Shown in pieces: positions 25,354 through 34,584 of a DNA stretch of 64,000 bases (position 1 is the stretch's first letter; each line of letters starts with the position of its first letter). A program made the translations under genes and the position numbers. The notes beneath the pieces were generated by a model. The model did no database searches and had not been told where the DNA came from. It saw only the letters and a program-made list of their open reading frames with translations. Source of the DNA: Roseateles sp. DAIF2 (lineage in GTDB: Bacteria; Pseudomonadota; Gammaproteobacteria; Burkholderiales; Burkholderiaceae_C); assembly GCF_015624425.1 (NCBI RefSeq), contig NZ_CP049919.1, positions 3,906,001 through 3,970,000 of the forward strand, in the 5' to 3' direction.

Positions 25354-26840
25354 CGCACCATTCCATCGGCGTGGCGAGCACCGGCATCAGCAGAGGCTTG
25401 AGCACCGCCCGCAGTCCATTGACGCAGCTGGCCCAGCACGCGCTCCCGCTCGGCCACACTCAGTCTCCGGTCAACAGTCCGACGTGCCGTCAGCCGCCCC
25501 ACCAACAGAGCGCCGATCAGCACCAGCAGGCCGACAAGAACCCACATCACGGTGCGCTGGGAGTCCGGCCATCCAGCACGGTCTCGCGAAGCCGGATCCG
25601 CCACCGGCTTTCCTCCGGACCTGCCGAGTGTTTCAGCATCGCCCAGGGTCGCCGGGCTGATCTCCGCTGCCACGGCAGATCCGGCAATGCCTGCGCCACC
25701 CAGCATGTCGAGGGACTGAACGGTGATCACGTCGCCGCGCTCGGCGATCGCCCCCACCGAGGCCGAAATCGCTGCGCGCAGACGCTCGAGATGCGCTGCA
25801 TCGAGCCGCTGTCGAACCACGGCCAGCACCTGGATACGCGCCACGGCTCCCGGCCGCTTGACGACCTGCTCGACACGACGCCCCAACTGGTACTCAGTGT
25901 CGCGAGAGGATCTGCCATGAATCTGCGCCCCTTCTCGACTTCCGCCTGAGGTGGGCGTCTCGGTCAGTGACTCACGCTCGCGCAACACCAGGCCCTGCGG
26001 CACCTCCCCAGCGGCATTCGCACCAAGAACCTCCTCGGAGGTGACCTTCACCTGGTCCATGTCCAAGGTGACGGAGACGTTGCTCACGAACTGCTCGGCA
26101 CCATAGGCCTTGGTCAGCAGTTCGGCCACCTTGCGATTGAGCTGACGCTCGACATCCTGCTGGAGCTCCGCGCGCGGCCCCGCCCCCTCGCCCCCGGCTT
26201 CGTCCGATGCGCGGCTGAGCACCACGCCACGGTTGCTCAGCACGGTCACATCGTCGACGGCGATGCCCGGCACCGCGGCCGCCACCAGCCGTTGCACGCC
26301 GAAGACCTGATCGGACTTCAAGGTTCGGCCATGGCGCACCCCAACCGTGACCGACGCCTTGGCGCGTTGAGGATTGCGCTTGAGCAAGCCATCCTCGGCG
26401 AAAACCAGATGGACGCGTGCCGATTCAATTTCCTCCAGCGACAGGACCGTGCGCGTGATCTCCCCCTGCAAGGCACGCTGGTAGTTCACCTTCTGGGCAA
26501 ACTCGGTCATGCCGAAGTCGTTGTTGTTGAAGAGCTCGAAGCCGACCGCCCCATGCAGCGGGATGTCGCGTGTCATCAGCTTCATGCGGAGCTTGTGCAC
26601 ATTGGCCTTGTCGACCAGGATGGACTGCCCGTCTTCGGAGACCTGGTACGGCACCTTCATCTTCTCGAGCTCGGCGGTCATGGCCGCGGCATCCTGTGGG
26701 GCCAGCGCGTTGAACAAAACCTCGCGCTGAGGCATCAAGAGCATCACGCCCACGGCGCCCACCGCCAGCACGATCGCAGTCGCGCCGACAAGTAGCCCGG
26801 TGCGCCGGCGCCGATTCAGCTTTTCCCAGAACTCCCGCAT
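25350..26840 (-). CDS. fliF: MS-ring protein FliF
   Basis: A 496-residue MS-ring protein. The first membrane helix is at residues 14-36, followed by the periplasmic ring-building domains (EVLFNALAPQDAAAMTAELE; GFELFNNNDFGMTEFAQKVN; YQRALQGEITRTVLSLEEIE; ARVHLVF). The second membrane helix is at about 430-450 (VMWVLVGLLVLIGALLVGRL) and a cytoplasmic tail follows with the FliG-binding type motif (ERERVLGQLRQW). FliF is the base on which the export gate, C ring and rod assemble. The ATG is preceded by GAGGGA and separated from fliE by 113 bp, the widest gap within the structural genes, which could hold an internal promoter. Confidence 0.96.
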   Translation of the reverse strand: MREFWEKLNRRRRTGLLVGATAIVLAVGAVGVMLLMPQREVLFNALAPQDAAAMTAELEKMKVPYQVSEDGQSILVDKANVHKLRMKLMTRDIPLHGAVGFELFNNNDFGMTEFAQKVNYQRALQGEITRTVLSLEEIESARVHLVFAEDGLLKRNPQRAKASVTVGVRHGRTLKSDQVFGVQRLVAAAVPGIAVDDVTVLSNRGVVLSRASDEAGGEGAGPRAELQQDVERQLNRKVAELLTKAYGAEQFVSNVSVTLDMDQVKVTSEEVLGANAAGEVPQGLVLRERESLTETPTSGGSREGAQIHGRSSRDTEYQLGRRVEQVVKRPGAVARIQVLAVVRQRLDAAHLERLRAAISASVGAIAERGDVITVQSLDMLGGAGIAGSAVAAEISPATLGDAETLGRSGGKPVADPASRDRAGWPDSQRTVMWVLVGLLVLIGALLVGRLTARRTVDRRLSVAERERVLGQLRQWTAGGAQASADAGARHADGMVR

Positions 26841-26953
26841 CTCGTCCCTCGATCCTCAATTCACATCCGGCGACTCGCACGCCGCAGACTTATTCTCTTG
26901 AGCGACGGCCCCCGCCCCTCGGTCGCATGTTTCTCTAGTCGAAAATCCGCGGC

Positions 26954-27301
26954 TTACACCTGCATACGCATCACGTCCTGATAGGACTCCAGCAGCCTGT
27001 TGCGGACCTGAAGGAACAGCTGAAACGAAATCCGGCTCTCCTCCATCCGCATCATGAGCTGATGCAGATTGACCGGTTGTCCTTCGGCCACGGCCCGCAT
27101 TGAAGACTGGGCATCACGCCAGTCCGTCTGCACGGCATCCAATCCTTGATTGACCAAGGCCGTGAAGTCCGCACCGCGGGTCAACGGGGCCCCGTCCGTA
27201 TGCCCGACAAAAGTCGTGGCGGTCAGCGCTTGCGCGGCCGAAGGATCGACCAGCTGCGTCGCAGGATCAAGAAATGGAATCGCTTGAATCTGCGTCATCA
27301 T
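26954..27301 (-). CDS. fliE: FliE, MS-ring/rod junction protein
   Basis: A 115-residue protein with the FliE C-terminal signature: NLHQLMMRMEESRISFQLFL followed by QVRNRLLESYQDVMRM. FliE is the first rod component and connects FliF and the export gate to FlgB. The start overlaps the flgC stop (TGATG), with a second ATG immediately after it. Length is usual for the family. Confidence 0.94.
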   Translation of the reverse strand: MMTQIQAIPFLDPATQLVDPSAAQALTATTFVGHTDGAPLTRGADFTALVNQGLDAVQTDWRDAQSSMRAVAEGQPVNLHQLMMRMEESRISFQLFLQVRNRLLESYQDVMRMQV

Positions 27302-27741
27302 CAGCCTCCGCTGCCGATATCCAGCGCACGCATCGCCATGGTCCGACCCGTGTTCAATGCAGCGACATTGGCCTCATAGGCCCGCGAAGCGCTCATCATC
27401 AACATCATTTCGGCGGCGGAATCGACCGCCGGGTAGTAGACCTTGCCCGATGCATCGGCCAGCGGATGACCCGGATCATGAGCCGCGCGCGCCTCCACGC
27501 CGGCGGCCTCGATCTGATACCCAGGCCCCGACAGTCCCTGGCGAACCAGTTCATCGAAACCAACGCCCCGGCCGGCAATCTGTGCAGCAGCCAGCGCCGT
27601 CACCCGCAGCGGCTGGAAGCCATTGCGCGCGTTGCCACTGACGGTGTTGGCATTGGCCAGATTGGCGGCCGACACCTCGTAGCGCACACGCTCAAGATCC
27701 ATCCCGGCCGCGCTGATGGCGAATGTCGCCTGAATGTCCAT
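27301..27741 (-). CDS. flgC: Proximal rod protein FlgC
   Basis: A 146-residue rod protein. It starts with the axial N-terminal helix (FAISAAGMDLERVRYEVSAA followed by NLANANTV) and ends with the matching helix (MMLMMSASRAYEANVAALNT, then GRTMAMRAL). FlgC stacks with FlgB and FlgF in the proximal rod. It lies 31 bp after flgB and overlaps fliE. Confidence 0.95.
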   Translation of the reverse strand: MDIQATFAISAAGMDLERVRYEVSAANLANANTVSGNARNGFQPLRVTALAAAQIAGRGVGFDELVRQGLSGPGYQIEAAGVEARAAHDPGHPLADASGKVYYPAVDSAAEMMLMMSASRAYEANVAALNTGRTMAMRALDIGSGG

Positions 27742-27772
27742 ATCGTCCTATCCTTCCTCGTGCGCCGCGTGA

Positions 27773-28108
27773 TCAGCGCTTGCCTTCCGTGACGGCGCTG
27801 TGCAGCACGCCGTAATGCCTCGACAGACTTCTGAGCAGAGCCTGGTACTGGAGGCTGTTGGCCGCCATGTCGATGGCTTCCTGATCCAAACGTACCGGCA
27901 CGGGTTCGCCGCCGGCGCCCAGCGCGGGCACGACCTCGGGCCGAGATGGTGCCGACATGGCATCCATCTGTGCCTGGAAACTGACGGTCTGTTTCACATA
28001 GCCAACCGTGCCTGCGTTGGCAATGTTGGCGGCGATGACCCGATGGCGCAGCTCGGCCGCGTCGAGGGCTGCCCCCACCATGGCGGTGCTGATGGCTTCG
28101 ATCTGCAT
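27773..28108 (-). CDS. flgB: Proximal rod protein FlgB
   Basis: A 111-residue rod protein, somewhat shorter than the usual 130-140. The N-terminal axial motif is clear (LRHRVIAANIANAGTVGYVK) and the C-terminal helix is LQYQALLRSLSRHYGVLHSA. FlgB begins the rod on FliE. It is 26 bp downstream of flgI and 31 bp upstream of flgC in the standard flgB-flgC-fliE order. Confidence 0.93.
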   Translation of the reverse strand: MQIEAISTAMVGAALDAAELRHRVIAANIANAGTVGYVKQTVSFQAQMDAMSAPSRPEVVPALGAGGEPVPVRLDQEAIDMAANSLQYQALLRSLSRHYGVLHSAVTEGKR

Positions 28109-28134
28109 ATCTTCCTTCCTGCTGGGTCAAAGAC

Positions 28135-29286
28135 TCATTGAACGATCAGTTCGGCATGCAAGGCGCCGGCCGCCTTGACCGCTCGCAGCACCGAGATCAC
28201 GTCGCGCGTGCCGATGCGCATGCGCGTCAGCGCCTGCACGAGATCCGCCACCGTGTTGTCAGCACTCAGGTACGCGGCGCGCTCGTTTTCCCCCACATCG
28301 AGCCGGCTGTTGGTCACCAGCGCGGTCCGGACACCGCCCGAAGACCGTCCGATCACCAGGGGTTGCGACACCGAGGTCTCCGCGGTCACCGACACACGGA
28401 GCTCGCCATGCGAGACGGCCACCGCCGAAATGCGGACATCGCCTCCCGCCACCACCGTGCCGGTGCGCTCGTTGATCACGACGCGCGCACGATAGTCGGG
28501 CTGCACCGTGACGTTCTCGACGCGCGCCAGAAAGGCCACGGGGCGCGCCAGGTAGTTCTCGGGAATGAGGATCTCGACTCCTCCCGCGTCGCGGGGTTCC
28601 GCCAGCGTCACACCGAATTGCTGGTTGATGGCGTCCGCCATGCGCGTCGAGGTGGTGTAGTCCGGCTCGTTGAGCACGAAGGTGACGGAGCTGCGAGCGG
28701 CCTGGGCCGGCACACCGGTTTCCACGGTGGCACCACCAGGAATGGCGCCCACCGTGGGATGGTTCTTCTGCACGACATTCCCGTTGGCGTCATAGCGGTA
28801 GCCGCCCACCGACAGGGGGCCTTGCGAGAGCGCATAAACGCGTCCATTGGGCGCCTTCAGGGGCGTCAGCAGCAAGGATCCGCCAACCAGGCTGCGAGCA
28901 TCGCCGATCGACGTCACCGTGACGTCGATCGTGTCCCCCGGCTTGGCAAAGGGCGGCAGTTGCGCGGTCACCATCACGGCGGCGACATTGCGACTCTGCA
29001 CCTGATCCGGGGCCACGCTCAGATTGAACTGGGACAAGGCATTGGACAGAGCCTGCCGTGTCGCACGGCTGGACGGCGAGTCCCCGGTACCGGCCAGGCC
29101 GGTCACCAACCCCTGGCCGATCAAGGCGTTCTCACGCCAGCCTTGCATCTTGCCCAGGTCCTTGAGTCTCATGGCTTCGCCACGCGACGGACCGACCAGT
29201 GGATCGGCCGACGCGACCGTTAGCGAACCGAAGCTCGCGAACGACAGGGCAACCAGCGCGGCGGCAAGCATCCTAAGTGTTTGCAT
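28135..29286 (-). CDS. flgI: P-ring protein FlgI
   Basis: A 383-residue periplasmic ring protein. The signal peptide (MQTLRMLAAALVALSFASFG) ends near residue 25. Conserved FlgI blocks follow: LIGQGLVTGLAGTGDSPSSR, SRNVAAVMVTAQLPPFAKPG, DTIDVTVTSIGDARSLVGGS and, near the end, DVISVLRAVKAAGALHAELI. FlgI forms the bushing in the peptidoglycan layer. The start follows the flgH stop by 8 nt with GAGG upstream. Confidence 0.97.
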   Translation of the reverse strand: MQTLRMLAAALVALSFASFGSLTVASADPLVGPSRGEAMRLKDLGKMQGWRENALIGQGLVTGLAGTGDSPSSRATRQALSNALSQFNLSVAPDQVQSRNVAAVMVTAQLPPFAKPGDTIDVTVTSIGDARSLVGGSLLLTPLKAPNGRVYALSQGPLSVGGYRYDANGNVVQKNHPTVGAIPGGATVETGVPAQAARSSVTFVLNEPDYTTSTRMADAINQQFGVTLAEPRDAGGVEILIPENYLARPVAFLARVENVTVQPDYRARVVINERTGTVVAGGDVRISAVAVSHGELRVSVTAETSVSQPLVIGRSSGGVRTALVTNSRLDVGENERAAYLSADNTVADLVQALTRMRIGTRDVISVLRAVKAAGALHAELIVQ

Positions 29287-29294
29287 CGCCCGCC

Positions 29295-29900
29295 TCACAA
29301 GCCGAACCACGAACGCACGCGCTGCCACCAAGGCATGCGCTGGCTGTCGGTCAGCGTGCCATCACCGGCGTAATCGATGCTGGCATCGGCCAGACGGCTG
29401 GACAGGACCACATTGCCGTCGGTGATGTCCTGGGGACGCACCTGTCCGCTGACACGAATCTGCTGTCGCTCCTGGTTGATCACCAGCGACTGCTCACCAC
29501 TGACGCGCAAGTCGCCATTGGGCAGCACCTCGGTCACGGTGACCGACATCTGCGTCACGAGCTTGCCCGTGCGAGCCGTCCGGCCGCCGCCATCGAAGTC
29601 GCCGGTGGCGGACAAGCCGATTTCACGCCGGTACTTGCTATTGGTGTCGCGAAACAGCTCCAGCCCCGCCGAATTCTTGCGATGACTGCCGGAATCCGCG
29701 CTGGCCACTGCGGTGGCGTTCTCGACCACCTGGATGGTCAGCACGTCGCCGGCGCGGAAGGCCTTGTTGTCCGCGGTCAGGGGCCGATAACTGGCTTCGT
29801 CGTAGAGGCTCTGCGCCATGGCCGGCGTGCCCATCAGAACGGCTACCAGGGCAAGAGCCTGGGGGGCGCTCAAGCGAGCCCTTCTCGTCTTGTTTGTCAT
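29295..29900 (-). CDS. flgH: L-ring protein FlgH without a lipobox
   Basis: A 201-residue outer-membrane ring protein. FlgH hallmarks are present: AFRAGDVLTIQVVENATAVA, QMSVTVTEVLPNGDLRVSGE, QSLVINQERQQIRVSGQVRP and NVVLSSRLADASI. The signal peptide ends TPAMAQSLYDE, which looks like a signal peptidase I site (AMA-Q). Typical FlgH has a lipobox cysteine and is lipid-anchored; no cysteine is present here. GGAGGTGA lies just before the ATG, which overlaps the flgA stop (ATGA). An open frame extending further upstream is a shadow of flgA. Confidence 0.95.
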   Translation of the reverse strand: MTNKTRRARLSAPQALALVAVLMGTPAMAQSLYDEASYRPLTADNKAFRAGDVLTIQVVENATAVASADSGSHRKNSAGLELFRDTNSKYRREIGLSATGDFDGGGRTARTGKLVTQMSVTVTEVLPNGDLRVSGEQSLVINQERQQIRVSGQVRPQDITDGNVVLSSRLADASIDYAGDGTLTDSQRMPWWQRVRSWFGL

Positions 29901-30898
29901 TTCACCTCCACATGCCCGCTGGATTCGACCTGGGCCATGACCGTTTCGCGTTGCCCCGCCAGGCGCACGCGCACCCAGGCCCCGGATTGACCATCCTGCA
30001 GGGCCGTACCAGGCAGCGTCAGCCTTACCTGGCCGGCCGCGGCGACCGCCGTCACGGACCTGCCACGAGAAACACCCGGCAGCAATTGCATGCCGGAACG
30101 AAGTAGCGGCGCGCCTTCCGCAATGCGCGTGCGGGCGCGCCATCCATCGGCCCATGGCGCGGCGGCGTCTACCGTTTCCGGCAAACCGGCCACATCGATC
30201 TCCCGCCTCTCGAAGGCGGACGGATCCAGCGCTTCGCCCGGCGCCACGGCACGCGTCGCCAGCCACACCGACGCCATCCGGTGCAGTCGGACCGGCAACG
30301 CGTCTCGGCGCAGCAGGCGGCCGCCACGATAAGTCTCCAACTGCAGCACGGCTTGGGCCGGCATGCCTCCGGCATGCTGCGGCGGGAGTGACACCCGGTA
30401 ACTCAGTTCCGGGTCGTCCTCGACGTCCTCAATCTTCTGCGCACCGGACCTCATGTCGATCCAGCCGGGAGTCACTCGATCCACGCCGCCATAGGCCTTG
30501 GTCAGGGTCGCCTCGACGGCCTCTCGCGCCGAGGCGTACGGCCCCCTCTCGCCCTCAAGCTGCAGGCGCGTGCGCAAGTTCCCTGCCCAGCGCCACCGTT
30601 TGACGCCACATGCACGAAGTCGCCGCTCCACCCACAGTCGCCCAAGGCCGCTCGAGCGCGGATCGACAGGATGCAGTTCGGTTGCACAGGCCGACATTGC
30701 ACCCTCAAGCGGCGCGACAAGAAGGTCGTTCACCGCAAGCATCGCGTGCCGGGCATCCATGCCCGCTTGATCTCGCAACTGCAGGACGGAGCCTCCGGCC
30801 CAGGCCGGCATGGCAAAGCCTGCGGCCAGAACCAGGCCCAACCCGCGTGCAGGAACCCTACGCGAAGCTACAGCAGCAATGGCGGCTAGGGATGGCAT
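29897..30898 (-). CDS. flgA: FlgA, P-ring assembly chaperone
   Basis: A 333-residue periplasmic protein. The signal peptide (RGLGLVLAAGFAMPAWA) ends at about residue 34. The C-terminal 140 residues contain the SAF/FlgA domain: VWLATRAVAPGEALDPSAFE, then a segment with RTRIAEGAPLLRSGM and the ending VRLTLPGTALQDGQSGAWVR. FlgA chaperones FlgI into the P ring. The N-terminal half is longer than in enteric FlgA (about 220 residues), as in many betaproteobacteria. It starts 7 nt after flgG. Confidence 0.92.
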   Translation of the reverse strand: MPSLAAIAAVASRRVPARGLGLVLAAGFAMPAWAGGSVLQLRDQAGMDARHAMLAVNDLLVAPLEGAMSACATELHPVDPRSSGLGRLWVERRLRACGVKRWRWAGNLRTRLQLEGERGPYASAREAVEATLTKAYGGVDRVTPGWIDMRSGAQKIEDVEDDPELSYRVSLPPQHAGGMPAQAVLQLETYRGGRLLRRDALPVRLHRMASVWLATRAVAPGEALDPSAFERREIDVAGLPETVDAAAPWADGWRARTRIAEGAPLLRSGMQLLPGVSRGRSVTAVAAAGQVRLTLPGTALQDGQSGAWVRVRLAGQRETVMAQVESSGHVEVK

Positions 30899-30905
30899 GG
30901 CTTCG

Positions 30906-31679
30906 TCACTTGCGCAGGTTGTTCACCATCGCCAGCATCTCGTCCGAAGCCTGCAGCACCTTGGCATTGGCTTCGTAGGCGCGCTGCGCCAGCATCAGCC
31001 CGACCACCTCGTCGCCGAGCTTGACGTTGGATGCCTCCAGGAAGCCCTGGCGGAACGCGCCAAAGCCTGCCTCGGCCGCACGCCCCGCGATGGCTTCGCC
31101 GCTGCGGGCCGTTGCACGGAACAGCCGATCGCCAATGGCCTGCAAGCCGTCGTCGTCATTGAACCGTATCAGGGGAATCTGCCCGACGATCTGCTCACGC
31201 CCCAAGGCGTCGCGAGCCGCTACCGTGCCATCGGAGGCCACGGAAAAAGACTGCGCGCCGGACGGCAGGGTCAGCGACGCCTTCAACGCATGCCCTTCCG
31301 CCGTCGCCAACTGCCCATCGGACCCGACCCGAAGCCTGCCACCGCGGCTGTAGGCCGTAGCCCCGTCGGGCAACAGCACCTCGATAAAGCCCGCCCCCGA
31401 GATCAGCAGATCGGCAGGATCATCGGTGCGGCGAACTTCACCGGCATCCATCACCAGCGAGACATTCGACACCGACACTCCGAGCCCCCGCGAAGCCGCG
31501 CCCAAGGCCTGCTCGCTTCCCGCGACGGATTCCGCGCCGCGGCTGACCAGGTCCACGAAGCTGACCTTGGCACGCTTGAATCCGGGCGTGCTCATGTTCG
31601 CCATATTGTTGGAGATGGTCTCCACCTGGCGCTGCTGCGCCTGCATGCCGGTTGCGGCAATCTGCAAAGCCTCGATCAT
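30906..31679 (-). CDS. flgG: Distal rod protein FlgG
   Basis: A 257-residue distal rod protein with the canonical N-terminus (IEALQIAATGMQAQQRQVET, then ISNNMANMSTPGFKRAKVSF) and C-terminus (RQGFLEASNVKLGDEVVGLM, LAQRAYEANAKVLQASDEML). FlgG forms the drive-shaft part that crosses the P and L rings. The length is normal. It follows flgF by 48 bp. Confidence 0.96.
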   Translation of the reverse strand: MIEALQIAATGMQAQQRQVETISNNMANMSTPGFKRAKVSFVDLVSRGAESVAGSEQALGAASRGLGVSVSNVSLVMDAGEVRRTDDPADLLISGAGFIEVLLPDGATAYSRGGRLRVGSDGQLATAEGHALKASLTLPSGAQSFSVASDGTVAARDALGREQIVGQIPLIRFNDDDGLQAIGDRLFRATARSGEAIAGRAAEAGFGAFRQGFLEASNVKLGDEVVGLMLAQRAYEANAKVLQASDEMLAMVNNLRK

Positions 31680-31727
31680 CGTATAGCCTCCCTCATCTCC
31701 ATCCAGGTACTTGAGCTCTCGCCTGCA

Positions 31728-32465
31728 TCAAAGGTCGGTGAGCTTGCGCACGGCCAAACCCATCATTTCGTCGTACATCTGCGTCGCACGCGTCATCGAC
31801 TCGAAATGCCGCACCGCGCCCATCAGCTGCACCATCTCCTGCGCGGTGTCGACGTTGGAACCTTCCACAAAGCCTTGGCGCAGGCCTGCGCCGGTCTCGC
31901 CGACACTGCTCATGCGGCCTTCCGTGAGGTAGAGACCTTCGCCGATTGCCTGCATCTGCACACCGGCCTCGGGCATCAGCACACGCAGTTGTCCAACGGT
32001 ACGGTCGTTCTGCCGTACGGTTCCATCGGATCCGACATGGAAGTCCCCCGGCTCCAAGGTCAAAGCACCGAAGGTACCCATCACCGGATGCCCGCCGATG
32101 CCAACCAGTTGTCCCCGCTCATCCAGCCGGAAGCTGCCATGACGGGTGTAGGCCGGGCCCTGCGGTGTACGCAGCTCAAAGAAGCCGGGACCGGACAAGG
32201 CCAGGTCCAAGGAGCGACCGGTGCGGGTCAAAGGCCCGGCCTTGAGATCACGGCGCGCCTCGATCTGCACCTCCCCCTGCGCAGTGGCTGCAACGCCCTC
32301 GGCCACTCGGCTCTCAAACTGCGTGCCCAAGGGGCCGATGCGCTCAATCACCTGCTCGCGCTTGAAGCCGGGTGTCAGCACATTGGCCATATTGGCGCTG
32401 ACACGCTCTAGGCGATAGGCGTCGCGCTGCATCGCGGACAAGGTGGTGAGCATCAATTCGTTCAT
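31728..32465 (-). CDS. flgF: Proximal rod protein FlgF
   Basis: A 245-residue rod protein of the FlgF/FlgG family (RLERVSANMANVLTPGFKRE at the N-terminus, RQGFVEGSNVDTAQEMVQLM and AVRHFESMTRATQMYDEMM at the C-terminus). I assign FlgF rather than a second FlgG because it lies directly before flgG and its C-terminal segment has the FlgF-type AVRHFE. The start at 32465 is set by CGGAGCC about 7 nt upstream; a longer in-frame extension overlaps flhA and is unlikely. Confidence 0.92.
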   Translation of the reverse strand: MNELMLTTLSAMQRDAYRLERVSANMANVLTPGFKREQVIERIGPLGTQFESRVAEGVAATAQGEVQIEARRDLKAGPLTRTGRSLDLALSGPGFFELRTPQGPAYTRHGSFRLDERGQLVGIGGHPVMGTFGALTLEPGDFHVGSDGTVRQNDRTVGQLRVLMPEAGVQMQAIGEGLYLTEGRMSSVGETGAGLRQGFVEGSNVDTAQEMVQLMGAVRHFESMTRATQMYDEMMGLAVRKLTDL

Positions 32466-32484
32466 GGCTGGGCTCCGATAGTTC

Positions 32485-34584
32485 TCAGGCGCCGATGGTG
32501 GGCTGAGCCCCAACCACGGCAAATGATTTGAGATCGATGGTGTTCGGCACTTCGGCCATGGAGAGCACGCGCAGGTGCGGCAGCACCCGCTCCGTCATCA
32601 GGCGCAGCTGGCGGCGCAGATCGGGCGCGCACAGCAGCACCGGCAGGGTATTGCTCTTCATCATCCGTTCCGCCGCCGCGGCCAGGCGCCCCAACAACCG
32701 CTCAGTCAATGCGGGATCAAGCGCCGCTGCGGCGCCATCCGCACCACGCAAGGCCCCCAGCAATTGACCTTCGATCAAGGGGTCCAGGGTCAGCACCTGC
32801 AACGCCGTCCCCTCGCCTACCAGGCCTTGGCAGATGGCAGCCCCCAACCGTTGCCGCACGCGCTCGCACAAGGTGCCCGTGTCCTTGCCGACACGGGCAG
32901 CATCGGACAAGGCCTCCAGGATGGCCTCCAGGTTCCGGATGCTGACCTTCTCCCGCAGCAAGGCCTGCAGCACCCGCTGGATGTCGCTGACCGACAGCTG
33001 CGTCGGCACCAGTTCCTCGACCAGCGTCGGCTGGGTCTGGCGCACACGCTGCAACAGCCGCTCGGTTTCGGCTCGAGTCAGCAAGGTGGCGGACTCGCGG
33101 CGCAGGACCTCGGTGATGTGGGTCAACAGCACGGTCTCGGCATCGACCAGCGTGTAGCGCGCCGCCTGCGCCGTCTCGCGATGCTGGGGCGCAATCCAGA
33201 CCGCCGGCAGGCCATAGCTCGGATCGCGCGTCACCTCGCCGGGCACGCCGCGGGTGTCACCGGACGGGTGGATTGCGAGCCAGCGATCGGCATGCGCTTC
33301 ACCACGAGCGACCTGCACCCCGTCGACATAGATCTCATAGTGCTCGGGCCCGCGCTTGCAGGTATCGCGCACGGCGATGGGTGGCAGGATCAAGCCCAGT
33401 TCCTGCGCATGCAGACCACGGAAAGTCTCAAGGCGCTCCTGGAACGGTGCGCCGGCGGTCTTGCTGGAAAGTGCCGCCCAGCGACTCCCTACGCGCAGCT
33501 CGACCGGCTCGAAGGCCAGCGAGGCATAGGGATCCCCCTTGGTCGCGGCCTGGCCAGCAACCGAGGAGTCCGATCCAGCGTCCAGCGCATCCGCACCACC
33601 TTCGTCGGCCCGGGTTGCACGGGCCCGCAGCGAAAGCCATGCAAACCCGAGCAGCACGAGCGCAAGCAATGCCAGCGGCACCGCCGGGATACCGGGCAGC
33701 AACAGCATCGCAAACAGCGTGATGGCAACCAGCAGCAGCGCCTTGGGCTGGGATCCGATCTGGCGGAACACCTCCACGCTGAGATTGGTGTCGGACGCCG
33801 ACCGGGTCACGATGATGCCGGTGCCCACGGCGATCACCAATGCGGGCACCTGGGTGACGATGCCGTCGCCGATCGTCAGCAGGGTGTAGGTCTGCAAGGC
33901 CTGCTGCCAGGACATGCCCATCTGCATCACGCCGACGATCATGCCGCCGACGATATTGATCAGCAGGATGACGATGCCGGCGACAGCATCGCCCTTGACG
34001 AACTTGCTGGCGCCATCCATCGAGCCATAGAACGCGGCTTCGCGCTCCAGGTTCTTGCGGCGCTTCTGGGCTTCGGCCTGGTCGATGAAACCCATGTTCA
34101 GGTCCGCATCGATGCTCATCTGCTGACCCGGCATGCTGTCCAGCGTGAAGCGCGCCGCCACCTCCGACACGCGCTGCGCGCCGCTGGTGACGACCACATA
34201 CTGCACCACGATCAGGATGAAGAAGACGATCAGCCCGATGACGTAATTGCCTCCGACGACATAGGATCCGATCGCGGATATCACCTTGCCGGCATCGGCA
34301 TCGGACAGGATCAGCCGGGTCGCCGCAACATTCAGCGACAGCCGGAACAGCGTGGCGATCAGCAGCAGCGAGGGGAAGGTCGAGAACTCCACCGGACGCT
34401 GCATATAGAAGGTCAGCAGCAGGATCAGGAAGGCGAACCCCAGATTGGCCAGGATGAGCACATCCAGCAGCCCCGCGGGAATCGGCGCAAACAGCACCAC
34501 CAGGATGCCGGATACCAGCGCCACCAGCGCCAGGTCGCTCTGCCGGCCAAGCCGACCCATCAGAGGCGAGGACACGGTCGTCAT
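32485..34584 (-). CDS. flhA: Export gate protein FlhA
   Basis: A 699-residue FlhA. The N-terminal 330 residues form eight membrane helices with the family signatures (LDVLILANLGFAFLILLLTF; EFSTFPSLLLIATLFRLSLN; VVGGNYVIGLIVFFILIVVQ; SEVAARFTLDSMPGQQMSID). The C-terminal cytoplasmic domain runs from about residue 360 to the end (for example VDAETVLLTHITEVLRRESA and ICQGLVGEGTALQVLTLDPL). FlhA forms a nonameric ring that receives chaperone-substrate complexes. It overlaps flhB by 4 nt. Length and motifs are normal. Confidence 0.97.
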   Translation of the reverse strand: MTTVSSPLMGRLGRQSDLALVALVSGILVVLFAPIPAGLLDVLILANLGFAFLILLLTFYMQRPVEFSTFPSLLLIATLFRLSLNVAATRLILSDADAGKVISAIGSYVVGGNYVIGLIVFFILIVVQYVVVTSGAQRVSEVAARFTLDSMPGQQMSIDADLNMGFIDQAEAQKRRKNLEREAAFYGSMDGASKFVKGDAVAGIVILLINIVGGMIVGVMQMGMSWQQALQTYTLLTIGDGIVTQVPALVIAVGTGIIVTRSASDTNLSVEVFRQIGSQPKALLLVAITLFAMLLLPGIPAVPLALLALVLLGFAWLSLRARATRADEGGADALDAGSDSSVAGQAATKGDPYASLAFEPVELRVGSRWAALSSKTAGAPFQERLETFRGLHAQELGLILPPIAVRDTCKRGPEHYEIYVDGVQVARGEAHADRWLAIHPSGDTRGVPGEVTRDPSYGLPAVWIAPQHRETAQAARYTLVDAETVLLTHITEVLRRESATLLTRAETERLLQRVRQTQPTLVEELVPTQLSVSDIQRVLQALLREKVSIRNLEAILEALSDAARVGKDTGTLCERVRQRLGAAICQGLVGEGTALQVLTLDPLIEGQLLGALRGADGAAAALDPALTERLLGRLAAAAERMMKSNTLPVLLCAPDLRRQLRLMTERVLPHLRVLSMAEVPNTIDLKSFAVVGAQPTIGA

